DNA of 64,000 bases, taken from positions 3,872,941-3,936,940 of the forward strand of contig VZDJ01007749.1 of the NCBI GenBank assembly GCA_008694505.1. Reading direction: 5' to 3'. Every line of letters starts with the position of its first letter. The stretch's first letter is position 1. The notes under the pieces were generated by a model that was not told the origin of the DNA, ran no database searches, and saw only the letters and a list, made by a program, of their open reading frames with translations. Source of the DNA: Cyanoderma ruficeps. Lineage: Eukaryota > Chordata > Aves > Passeriformes > Timaliidae. The position numbers and the translations under genes are program-made. Of the stretch, positions 13,321-25,668 are shown piece after piece.

Positions 13321-14954
13321 CAATAAATTATTCTCTCTTTTTCAAGTTACCACAGCTTGTTCATGAAAAGAAAAGTTACTCTGCAGTGAATGTTCATGAA
13401 GTTGACCTTGGGGATTAAGAGAAAAACTTATCAATCCATAGTTCTTTACTTATCCAAAGTAATCCTACAATCACCTGGGCTCAGGAATTTCCCCAGAACA
13501 AGACTTTCTGTTTGGTCTGCAGTCTCTTTGAGCTGGGATGTTAACAGTTCACATAGCAGCTGGTTCCTAGGAGCTATGGGAGATGAGAACATAAAAGTGC
13601 TCATGAAAAAGACAGTTCATCTTCTTCATCAGTGTTTACTATAGTTCTGTGGGTCTGAAAGCTGGGTACTGCACTCTGCCTGTTCATATTTAAGGGCTTT
13701 CATTTCCTCATGAGATCCCAGCATTTAGCAAACTCTAATAGGAAATGCATCCATGTAAATTAGAGCAAAATCTGCCTCAGAGGGCAAAACAGGTGCAGTT
13801 TTCCTTTAAGAGCTGTTTTCCATAACCACTACATAAATAAAAGCTGATTGCACCAGAAGCAGGGAGCAAAGATTTCCTTCATTGCAGAAAGGAGCTGCGA
13901 GGTGATAAATGCCATAGCTGCCGGCTCATCTGCCAGCACGAGCGCGGTTAATCGCCTCCTCTCTGGGGAAACGGCAGGTATATCCCCCTCCAGGTATGGT
14001 GATTCATTGTCTGGAACTGATACCTCTGCTTAAATGCTGGATTAACATGATTTAAGAAATATTCATTGCAAAGTTGATTAGAAAGCCCCATCACCAACCT
14101 GGCAGGAGATTTCGGTTATAGCAGCACGAGCCCATTTTGAGATTGTCAGCTTTTCTGCAGAAGGCTGTATTGATGTGTCCATTTTCACAGTGGCTCCAAG
14201 GAAACCCAGAAGGCTGAGGGATTTATGTGCAGTAATGAGCCTTGGGATTATTTGCTATCCTAAGTGTCTGTGGAAACCTCCAAGAAAAAATTAAAAAGAA
14301 AAAAAAAAAAAAAAAAAAAAAAGGANAAAAAAAAAAACAGGAAAAGAAAAGGAAAAGGAAAAGGAAAAAAAAAAAACCAGAAAAATTTGAGTAAAAAGCA
14401 CAGGGCTGTGCTTTGGGAGAGCAGTGGTGTTTTCTTCCGTGGTACCCTGTGAGATTGTGACAAGTGCCAACAATTCCCCTGACTTAAAGTTTACTTTTCA
14501 GAGCAGGTACATGAATCCATCTCTAAGGCTAGATGTGCAGTCCTCATGAACAAAAGATGCTGAAGGATCACTGAAAAATCAAAACTGCTTCTCTGCTGTA
14601 AGTCACCACCTCAGGGCTGGTAATAAAGGAGGGCGCCTTTACTTAGGACCAATATCTTCCTCTTTCACTGCGTGCTGGCACCAGAGAGCAAATACCAACT
14701 AGTAATGTTGAACCCCAGTTTTCTGTGAAGCCAACATGGCTTGTGAGGTCTCAGCTGGCACCACAGATTTTTGGCATCACAGATTTTTGGAATTTAGTGA
14801 ATTGCTATTCCTCTCTACCCTGGGATAAAAATACACAAAAAAAAAAAATGCACAACACAGGGGCTCTTTTAAAATAGTTTTTAAACTAAACACATGTATC
14901 TCCTCTTTGCCTGGCTTTCCTGAGGGTATACTGTTGTTCTGGATGGATGTTGAG
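13321..14954. other. Non-coding stretch with A-rich tract
   Basis: Nothing gene-like is seen. The A-rich tract at 14284-14385 is the only structural feature. Confidence 0.5.
14284..14385 (+). repeat. A-rich tract with GAAAAG-type repeats and one ambiguous base
   Basis: A long poly-A run is interrupted by one N (14326) and followed by 'aggaaaaggaaaaggaaaa' units. Its true length is uncertain because of the ambiguous base. Confidence 0.9.
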
Positions 14955-15495
14955 CTCTAACTGCAGCTGCCAGTTCACTCACTCCCCCACCACCAGATCA
15001 GGAAGAGAACTAGAAGAGTGAAAGCGAAAAAACTCATGGGCTGAGGACAAGACACCTCAAAAGGTAGAGCAAAAGCTGTGTGCACAAGGAAGGCAAAACA
15101 AGGAATTAATTCCCTGCTTCCCATGGGCAGGCAGGTGTTCAGCCATCTCCTGGAAAGGCTCCATCACACGCAGCAGTTACTGGGGAAATCAGTAACTCCA
15201 AATGTCCCCCCGTTTCTCCTTGTTCCCCAGCTTTACATGCTGAACACGATGCCCTGTGGTGTGGAATGTCCCTTTGGTCAGTGGAGGTCAGCTGTCCTGG
15301 CTCTGTCCCCTCCCAGCTCCTCTGCTGGGTGGGGTGAGGAGCAGAAAAGGCCTTGGCTGTGTGCAAGCACTGATAAACAATAACAAAAACATATCTCTCT
15401 TATCAACACTGGTTTCAGCACAAATCCAAACTACAGTCCCATACCAGCCACTATAAAGAAAATGAACTCTAAGCCAGCCAAACCAGCACAGTAAC
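14955..15495 (+). mobile_element. LTR-like element, copy 1 (avian endogenous-retrovirus type)
   Basis: The order of segments matches a repeat I recognise from bird genomes as a solo-LTR-type element: 'aaactcatgggctgaggaca', then 'gtccctttggtcagtggagg' with 'tcagctgtcctggctctgtc', then 'ttatcaacactggtttcagc' and 'aagaaaatgaactctaagcc'. The same order recurs near 33.3-33.9 kb. No coding retroviral sequence is attached. The family name is not certain and the boundaries are approximate. Confidence 0.7.
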
Positions 15496-16433
15496 CAGCA
15501 GCATGTCTGAAGCAGGGAGTTTTGCACCATCTTCCAAGGCTGCCTGGGGAGGAACTGCAGAACTTTGCCCAAGCACTAGTGGAAGCCTTGGCCTTAAGAA
15601 AGGGAACTCTCCCCACTCCACCCACAGAGCTTCTGCACTGAAGTATTAAGGCTGTTATTTTTTGCAACATTTCAGACATATGCCTTAATTTCTTATTTCT
15701 GCTGCTTTTACCCCTGTGAAGATCACACTCTTTTTAGCCGAAAGGCTCCTAATTTACACCATGGTAAATAAAAGAAACAGGCTGGGAAATTTTCCAGGGT
15801 AGTGAACAAAAATAGATTTTGTGTAAAAGAGGAATCATCCTTCAGTCATTGTCACATTTGCTGCAGTGATTGGGCATCCCACTGTTTTTGCATTATGGGA
15901 CTAATGTAAGAATACTATCAATCCATTTCATTTCCTCATTCATAATTTTGTATATAGGTCAAGTGTTACCATTTATTTGCTTCTCTTACACAAGATGCAG
16001 GGAGCTATGATTAATATTAGTCATAAACAAGCTCCTTTGCTCTGTGTTTATGCACTTCTATTTCTGGCAGGACTTGCCCTTCTAAAACATAAACTTTTAT
16101 GACTGTAAAAACTATCAGGCAAGTAACAAAGTCCTACTTCAGCATCTGTTTTTACCCAATCCTCACCCACGAGCTGCTCCTCAGTGCAAATTCACCACGA
16201 GCGGCAGCACTTTTGCCATATTCACATATGAATCATTTTGCTCATAAATGAAGTACAACTGTTGCCGGAGTGAAATGTGGCAGCTGCTTAACAGTACATA
16301 ATGAATCCACAGAGCTAGATCCTACTGCCACTTGGGGGAAGGGGGATTTGGTTTGAAAAATATCTCTCTCCAGAGCCCTATTTTCAGAAGAAATATCCAC
16401 CGACTTCAGAACCACAGTGGGAATTCTTCGGGA

Positions 16434-16455
16434 ATAAAAATAAAAATAAAAAAAT
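16434..16455 (+). repeat. (AAAAAT)n low-complexity tract
   Basis: Several A5T units lie in the intergenic region. Confidence 0.8.
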
Positions 16456-19400
16456 AGGCAGCCTGCTCCCGACACCCATATTAGCACTAGAATTTCCCAG
16501 TGGAATATTTTTCCTTCAGAAAAATGCAATTCTGTCAAACATGAAAGACACTAACAATGAATTTTCACCGTGAGAAAGACACAAACATTTCAATAATGCC
16601 ATTGGGCTCCATTCTGATTTTGCAATAGTTGCAATTTTTGCTTATGAAAACCCCATCACTTCAGGCTCATCTCTGCATTATCCAGAAGCTTTAACATTGA
16701 GATGTAAAAATGATTTCAAGTGTTATTGCAATAGCACTCTGCATTTGGTCTGACATTATTTTTAAAAATGTGATTTCCCAGGAAATTTTGAACTCTAATT
16801 TGAATGAGGAACAGAATATGCTAGCACTTTGAATGCTGAATCTCTACAAAACCCCTACAAAAGTCTGGCCCCTCAGCAGCCAGCAGTGAAACTCTCCTAG
16901 AGAATAAGCCCACCCTATCATCAGGAGTGTCATCAAAACATTTTTTAAATGGAGCCATCATGACATTGTCCTTGCAAGTGACATGGACTCCCATCTAGTC
17001 ATAGCACTGCTCTTGTGCTTTACCAAAACTTGCTAACAACTGTTTGGAAAGGTAAGTGAAGGAGCACTTTTATTCCTCCCTCCTTGGTGTCCCCCATCTA
17101 CCTCTTCATAAGCAGCTTTTGGGTCCCAGAGAGAGCCCTTTGTGGAAGGCACATTAAAATGAAGCTCTTGTTTTCATCAGCATATTAGCCCTATTTGGCA
17201 TTTCTGCCTCTAGCCTCATTCAAGCCCTGTGGGTATGAGAAAATTTATTTCACGCTTTTTTGTTTTGTTTTTGTCTTGGTGTGAACAGATTGCGACAGTC
17301 TCACATTTGTTTGTTTTCCAGAAACATTCCCGCCATCCTCTGAAGGAGAATCCTTGGCCTGCAGATCATTCTAACAGCTTACTGAAAACATCTGAGGTTC
17401 CCAATCCTCGCCTCAGTCTTTGCTGACTGCTGACATTGCACAGCACACCTTCCTCTTCCTTGACATCTTGCCATTTGTAAGAGGCCAACAAGGGTGTGCT
17501 GCTGGCATTCCACCTTTCCTCCTTGCGGTCCACCTCTCCTCCTCGTTCCCACAAGACATACAACACCTGGAGAAATTGAAGGCCACAACTTCAGACAAGC
17601 CAGACAGCTCCTCCGGGATTCCATGTCCTTCAGCACATGCCCAAAACCTGAAAATGGGGTTGATATCCAAACCAGTGCAGAGGGATCTGAAGCTGAATTT
17701 TGTCAAACCCTAATACTGTCACAGGGGAAATAAGATGATGAGTTGACTGGAAGCCACAGACATGACACCCTGGCCTTGTTCTTCAAGAAGTGCTGGGGGA
17801 GCTTCTCCCCCACACAGTAACTGCTTTATGCTGACAGTGTTGGCCACTGTTTGAACATACTGGTTCCACCAAACACAAATAATGGCATAGAAGGAGAAAT
17901 TTAATTAATCTCTCAGACTAACAACTCCATCACCAATTCCCTGCAAATTAAAAAAATTAGAAAAAACAGAAATCATATGTTTTTGATGACTCTGGCTTCA
18001 TGTTCCCTTGATCCAAAAGAGGTGACCTCTCCTGAAGCAGTAGTACCCAAGAATACACACCTGCAAGGTACCTAGGCAGTTTAAAAAGAAAGACTCTCTT
18101 GAAAGAGGATGGTGAGATACCTACAGACCGGAAGGTAATGTCAGAAAAAAATTGTGTTCACCTCAGTTACCACGTTAGGTAAGAGTGGTACAGATCTTTT
18201 CTGCCTTCAGGCCAGGACAGCAGGCAGCTCTCCTTGCAGCCCCAGGGAGCCTGGTGCAAGGCTCCCAGGATCATGCTGTGTTTCCCTGGAATACACAGGG
18301 TATCTAAACCAGATGCTTTTCCTCTGAAAAAAACAATCCACACTTTGTATCCCACTCACAAGAAATCCATTCGGTCTCTAAGAATTATTTTGGCCAAGAG
18401 AAGAGTCATATCACAGCTTTTGTAACAGCATCAGCACTTGCCAACATCACAGGGTTGGAGAGTAAAAAACCTCAAAGAACGTAAAACATCACCAGCCTGA
18501 ATTTTCTCATCCTGATGACTTTGTAGCCAGATGCATCTGAGGCTTGCTCATCTGACTGACACAAGTGAAAAGCAAAGCCCTGCTCATAAAGAAGGCTGTT
18601 CAGCTTAGTCTGGAGACTATGTTTATTCAGCCCAAAATCAAAGGAGAATATGACCTCTGATTTGAAAGGCATAGGAAGGGTGGCAAATCCATGGAGAAAA
18701 GCTCCAGACAGAAGTGGTCTCCTCCAGTAATTGAGACAGTTGTGCTGCTGAGGCCTGCTGTCAAGGGAGGAAGGAAAAAAAAAGTAACAAGAAGGTCTTG
18801 TATAGAAAGAGTTTAGGGGTTTACCAGGATGAACTTTTAATAACTGTACAGACTTGGAAGGAGAGAGTACTCATTCCTCTGCAGAATTGCTCGGGTGGGT
18901 GCTCTAGGACACATGAAAGACTGAATTTCATCCAAGCTGAAAGAGAAGCAAAGATCAAGTGGTGAAGTTGTAGAGCACAAGGGAAAAAACCTGAGGCACA
19001 GAGTCCAGTGGTGCCCTCCCAGGGGCAGTCATCCTGAGCATCACAGCATCAGGACTCAGCCTGGATTCGAACATACAGATCCCTGATGGAGAAAGCTGCC
19101 CTCCCCAGATGCTGCTTCCCAAGAGCTGTGGGAGGCCAGCTGTGACTTGCATGGGCTAACAGAGCAGCACATCACTGCAGCTCCCTTGAACAGAGAGGGT
19201 TTGTGTGTTCTGCTCTCCTTTTCCACCTGGTTGCCACACGCGTGCGGAGAGCGGGCATGGCAGCTGCCACAACCTTTCCCAGGCTGACCCTGCACTGTGA
19301 CCTCTGTCCCCACACTGTGCTGGCAGCAGGCTCCCTTTTCCTGCCTCAGAGTAGCTCCAGCCCTGAGCTCTTTGTCAGGATGAAAGGCTCCTCTCAGAGC

Positions 19401-22213
19401 TGCACGGTGTGCTTTGATAACAGGGCTGCTCTCTTTGCTCTGCTCTATCAGTACATGGAAAATGAGGATTGGTACTCTATCTGAGGTATTAATTACATGC
19501 CTTAAATAGCTAGATAAGGCATTTAGCTAGGGCTCAGAGTGAGGTGCCAGTGCAGAGAACAGCATACGGTCCCTAGTGAATGTTTCTGTCACTTCTCATT
19601 GACATTTCAACTAATGTTCTTCACTGATTATCTATATTCTACAATGTATTAAGGAAGAACATCAGACATTGCCTTTAACCTGTCCGGCCAAACCGCACTA
19701 TATTTCTAAATGCTTCCTTCTTCTTGGAGAAGGAGGAAGAAAAGAACTAAACTCTCTAATTCCATGGTCAAACACAGGAGGCTATGAGTAACAGTCACAG
19801 GATTGAAACAGGATAGAAATATACAAAATTGTAAAAAGAAGAGCAGAGTCTCAGGTAATTTACAGAGGATGACTTCTGCGAACATTATTCCACCCAGTAA
19901 AAAAGTGTAAAATGCAAGGTAATGTCTGAAAGGGAAGAAGGACACTAGGAGAGGACAAGGCTCAGCAAGACCAGCCCTAGGGTGAGACGGACTTGGAAAT
20001 GATTCTGGCACAATACCATGCTGGGAAGCACTCAGGAGAGTAAAGATAGACTGGAAAACAACATGATAGTGCCTCGATTCCTGGTGCATTTTTAATTTTA
20101 ACTTTTCCTGAAACAGAACCTGTTAATTTTAAATTTGATGAACTTATTAGAAAATGCCAGACCAAATCACTAATCTCATTATATCAACACTAATATAAGA
20201 GAGGGTTTAAGACGGAGCAAGGGCTGAATGAGAAGCAGCCACATCCCCCCTCAGCCCACCTGGTGAGAAAAGTCTTGTCTCTCTCCCAGACATCTGATTT
20301 CCTCCAGCTACTCTGATGCTGGTGAGCCACAGGGAGATGCAGAAAGAGAGTGAGAGTAGAGCAGAGCTGAATGAAGCAGCTCTCCTGACTCACTAACAGA
20401 AAAGGGAACACAAATCTAGTAACTCCCAAGAACTAATCAGGGACCTTGACTCTGCCACAGTGAACCATCAAAAGTTTGTTCTCCAGAGCAGAAAGATGAG
20501 ACACTTTGAACCTAAAAACAATCATTGCTGGGATCTTTATGTGCTGTCATATTTTTTTTACTAATATGGGATAAGACTTCGGGGCAATACTGAATCAAGC
20601 CCCTTGTTTACTGCATCCAGGAGAAAACTCTGTATTAGCAAGTGGGTGATGTGCTAAAATGAAGACTAAGCCTTTTCTCTCCTGCAGTCTGAATTTCAAT
20701 TACTGTGCTTGTTGCAGCGTGCTGAGACCAGGCCTCGGTAACCATTAGCTGGAGAATCAAACTCTAATGTGTTTGACCCAATATATGCCCCAGTGAGTGA
20801 CAGAGAATGGTATTGAGCAGGAAATACAGCTGGCTGTGATGGATCGGATTCCTAGAACAAAGAATTACCTTCCTCTTCTCCACTCCCTTTATATCCCCCT
20901 GCCAAAGCACTGGGGATGGTCCTATTAACTATGGGCTACACAGAGCATTGCAGCATCTCTGGAGGAAATCACAAAGATGGGTTTTGCAGTTAATAACTGG
21001 ATTGTCAGAGAAAGAGAGAGGGGAAAAGACATCACTGCATTGCTGGGAGACAAAAACTGAAAAATAGCTCATCCTGCAGCTTCTTTGGGGCCACAGATTT
21101 ATTATGTGTGTACAGTGTCTCAGACAGTAAGACTTTGATCCTTTGACTGGATCTTCAAAGACCTCTGGAATCCAAACAGTAAGAACAAACAATAATTCCG
21201 TGTCAGGACGAGAAATGATTAAAATCATTTTACTGTGTTTTCACTCTTGGGTATATAAAAACACAAGGAAGTTTCAGAATAGTTAATCTTTAATTTTTTG
21301 GGTTTTTAACAGACTTCATAAATTTCTGGGCATTTTGTTAATGAGTAGGGTTATGAGCTGTGGAAAAGCCAAGTGATTATAGTAAAAGTTATATATTATG
21401 AAGATGTCTATGCCTTGGTTCTACTTGTGTTACATGGTCAGCAACACAGGCCACAGAGCTCCAGTGCAGATAGAGTCACTTCTTTTAACTCCCCCAACTT
21501 TTATGTACATGCCTTCACCTTTTTTCCCCCTATCTCTGGTGGCAGTTTAGAGGTAGCTTAGACCCTCTCCTCTTAATCAACATGGAGCAGGAAGAGCAAA
21601 AATTTTTCTGGTGAAACATTTACAGAAAGACAATCTAAAGTGAAATCAGAAACCATTTAGTTGGAAAATAAATTCCTATTTATAATTCAAGAGTCCATCT
21701 AAGAAACACGCCTGAAAAATCTTGTTTCTCTAACCAGGGATTAGCTCTAGGCCTGGATTTCTGAATAAAACCATGCCTAAGTGCCTGCTGGCTCCAGGAT
21801 CTAACTCAAAGGCCACTGACTTTGACAGAATAATCCAGTAACTTCAGTGTAGCCTGGAGCACATCTTGAGTGTAGCCTAGGCACATCTAGCCCTGCCTGG
21901 GGTCAATGGCCACATCAGAACAAGCCACAAACACAGAGGTTTCATCCCTGCTGCTAAATACCACAGGAGATGCCAATGGCCTGAGTCTGCCCCTGAGGCC
22001 AAGAGCCATGTGCCTGTACTCAGATTTCTTTCCTGCCCTGAAGAAGGCATCTGATCCAGGCTGGAGGGGATGGGCATATGCAAACTGCCATCTGGTAAAC
22101 GAATAATAGTGCCGCTTTGCCAGCCAGCAAAAGCAACCTTTGGGGGTTACTTTCAGACCTGAATGAAAGCCCACATGCCTGAACATTTCCCTGTTTCCTT
22201 TCACCGGCACCTG

Positions 22214-22247
22214 TGTTGATAGATGTTTGATAGATGTTGATAGATAG
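22214..22247 (+). repeat. Tandem TTGATAGATG units
   Basis: Three imperfect copies of a 10-11 bp unit lie in the intergenic region. Confidence 0.8.
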
Positions 22248-25200
22248 TTTTAACACAAGATGCTACATGACACCCGCATCTGTGCAAGACCATTTATTGA
22301 AATTGGTGTCAAAAGTGCTTGAGAAGTAAATATTTGCAATGACCAGGTCCACTTACTCTACCTGCTGACTATTACCTGGGGTTGGGCTCCTCAGGGGCAG
22401 CAAACTGGGTGTCACCAAAACACAGGAACATAATCTGTTGACTCCTGCTGCTGTCATTGTCTGAGGGAGGCGTTGGAGATTTGACACACACTCATCTGTT
22501 TATTCTTGACTGAGTAAAGCACCCACAAACACTCTCAACCAGCCCTGTGGCCGAGGCAGCAGGGAGGGCAGGGCCACAGGCAGCTCTGCCCCAGACTCAC
22601 ACAGCAGCACCTTTGGTTTCAGGGGAAGTCACACCAGGTATGAACTTCACCCTTGACCATAATCAGGCATCTCCCAGTGATTTTTCTCACTTCCCCCAGT
22701 GACCCAGAGAACCCATCCCCAGGAGGTGACTGGGTGGGGGCAGTCAGAGAGTGCCTTTCAGAATGGCAGGGTAGCTCAGGAAGGCTGTGTACATCCTTGT
22801 CTGAGGTCACCAGGCTTCCTCATTGGAAGAGGCTTATAATATCTCTGTTGTTTTTCTGAAAAATTATCTTTCCTCTTTTTAAAAGGCTTGTTTTCTTTTT
22901 TTTTTTTCTTCCAGGCTCCTGCTAACTTCATGCTACTTTTGTACAAATGCACTCTAAATAATTTTACTGGCAATAATATATTCAAAAGTAGCATTCTAAG
23001 AAAATATTTCAGTCGCAAAAAACAGTCACAGAAAACAGATTTCACATTGTGTAGTGTAATTCACAGAAAATAGATGGAGTTTCTACCATTTGGGTGAAAA
23101 TTCACAAAATTTTCACATCAACAGACTAGTGCAATGTCCAGCCTGTAGCTAATGAAATGCAGAAAGCTTTGCTAGGAGCAGTCCTTATTAGAGAAGGCAT
23201 TCATACCAAAACAAATCATCCGCTTTCACCTGTGTCTTTTTCTGGTATAATGGGAGAAATAATAAAACAGATGCTGATAGCTTTACTCAGGGTTTTTCTC
23301 CAAGATATTCAGATATGGCAAGGAAATGTACACATCAAAAAGCCATCCTGTCAAAAGAAGCTGGGGGAAAGGTCACTGCTATCATTTGTCAATAAGCAGC
23401 CCACAGCTGTTTCTTCCCAGCTCTGCATAATATTCTGAAGGCATAGGCCAACTACTAAGGATTTTAATGGCTTATTATTTTTAGTAGTACAAAACATTTT
23501 AAGGTCACACTCATTTTAGTCACAAAGTAGAAACACATAAGTACCTCAATGCATTCAGACCAGGTAATCAACACCATCAGCACAGCCAGGATTTTGAATC
23601 TCAAATACCTCACTCTGAGGTGTTCACAAACTGAAAAATTCATAAATCAGAAATGACTAATGGCCGCATTCAGCAAATAATTTCAGACAGCGACTGCATT
23701 TGAGAAGCCCTCAATCTGTCCATACAAAGACCAGAAATGATAAGAGGAGGTGACTTTGGCTGTCTTTCTCTAGCAAATATGCTACTCAGAGGAAGCCCCA
23801 GTTGTTTGTCCCCCAAGAAACCATCCCTGAGGAGTTGGGCAGGCCTGTGTCCAGCTCAGGGTATGCTCTTGGCAGCAATAGCAGTTGCCCTGCAGGAACC
23901 CTCAGGAAAAAGTCTGCAGAAGTTATCATATTTATTAAAAAATAAATACAAATCCCTGTCACTCCATCCCTGTAGTTGGCTCAACCCCTCAGGAAAAGAA
24001 ACATCTGCTCCTGCAGTGGCTGGCTACCATCTCCACTAAAATGCATGTGTTGCTGTAACAAAGCATTGTGAGGATTTAAAATTAAATTTCCTACGAGATG
24101 GAAACCGGACAGTCCTGCAGGGTGACCCCAAACCCTCTGTCCCACTTCCTGACCCCACAGAAAGGCTCCCATTTGGGTGTCCCCCCCAGTCCTTCTCTCC
24201 ATCAGGCTGAGAGGAGATGCTGAAGGCACTGGAGCAAAAAAGCTATTTCCCTTCCCTGTCTCCTCTGCTCCCCCAAATCACTCATCAAATATCACCAGCT
24301 CTTTTCCCTGGCTCTCTAGAAGGGGCTGCCAGGGAGGAAGGAAGACCAGGGCACCTCTGCCACAGGGCAGCTCAACACCTTGGAATCCTCCTTTTGGCTT
24401 CCCCACCATCCGGGGCTGTGCCACATCCCATCCTTGTGACAAAAGCAGCTTTTTGTCTTCCCACCCATGTCCAGCTCTAGAACACAGGTGACCATGCACA
24501 TATAAATCCTACACACACACAGAGCAAAGATGTCCATCCATGCCTATCCCAGGAATCCTGTCCCTCCATGTGAGGGAGACCTCCTGTGCAAGAACATGGG
24601 ATGGCCAAAATGTGCAAAGGAAACCACAGAACAGCCAGCAGTGCTGAATGAGAACACCGTATGCCCTGTTGAAGCACATGGCAGATCCACTCACTCTTCC
24701 CCCTCCTGCAGAGATCTAATTAAAATGAGAAGGAGCTGCTGCTCATGGTCAGCCGTGCTGTTTGTGCTGTTCGATGCTGGGCAGGGACTTGGGTGTCAGA
24801 TACTCTCTAATCAGCTGAGCTGTTTTTCAGGGGAAAAAAAAAATGGTTTTTTCTTTTTGGGGTTGTTTTGTTCAGAGCTTGGCTCCACTGGTAGAATCAG
24901 CCAGGCTCCTGGGCAAATCACTCACACCACAGTCAGGGCACGCCAAAGACAGAGGGTTTTCACTGGAGTTCAATGTAATTGCTAGCATTTATCACTTTAA
25001 TAGCCTAATGAAGGTGAGATGTAATTAGAAAGGGTGTCAATTGGAATATGGAGTTTGTTTTACAATTACCTATACAGTGGGTAACCACTGGTACAGAACA
25101 GTGCAGTTTATTAAGCTGGTAATATGTGGCATAAATGTTCACCACTGGGTGACTTAAAGTGACCTAAAGCCACGTTCTGTAATTGCTGCCTTTCTTCCTA

Positions 25201-25424
25201 AGCACTTGAAACAAACACAAGAAGGTTGAACTCCTCCCAAGGCAGCTTTTCCAGCCACTGAAGATGGTTTATGTCCATGAAACTGAGCCCATATAGCTGT
25301 CACCTCACCATCATCCCCACTTGCAGAGTGATCAGCAGCGATTTTCCTTGAGTGAGTTTTGTCTGTGTAAGCAAGCTCAAATGAATGCAACAATCACAAG
25401 AATCCCAGCAGGGGCATTGCCATT

Positions 25425-25460
25425 GAAAAAAAAAANAAAAAAAAAAAAAAGAAAAAAAAG
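25425..25460 (+). repeat. A-rich tract with one ambiguous base
   Basis: A poly-A run contains a single N at 25436, followed by a G-interrupted A run. It may be the tail of a retroposed copy, but no recognisable element precedes it. Confidence 0.9.
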
Positions 25461-25635
25461 AGGCTCAAAAAAGCTCCAGAAGCACACACAAAAAGCTTTC
25501 TCATCACACTAAGAATTAAAATTATTAAGAATTGAAAGCAATTTGAGAAGTTATATTTCTCTCTGTTTTACTTAAAATAAGTGTTTACTCAAAATAAAGT
25601 GAGTTTTATGCATTTGGCAGGATGGCTGACCCTTG

Positions 25636-25668
25636 TTTAAGGCAGAAGAATGTCTTAAGGCAGAAGAA
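25636..25668 (+). repeat. Tandem duplication, 18-bp period
   Basis: The core 'ttaaggcagaagaa' occurs twice, with starts 18 bases apart. Confidence 0.8.

Noticed and set aside
14264..14463. Lys-rich and Phe-rich frames
   Set aside because: They are translations of the poly-A tract, with an ambiguous base inside.
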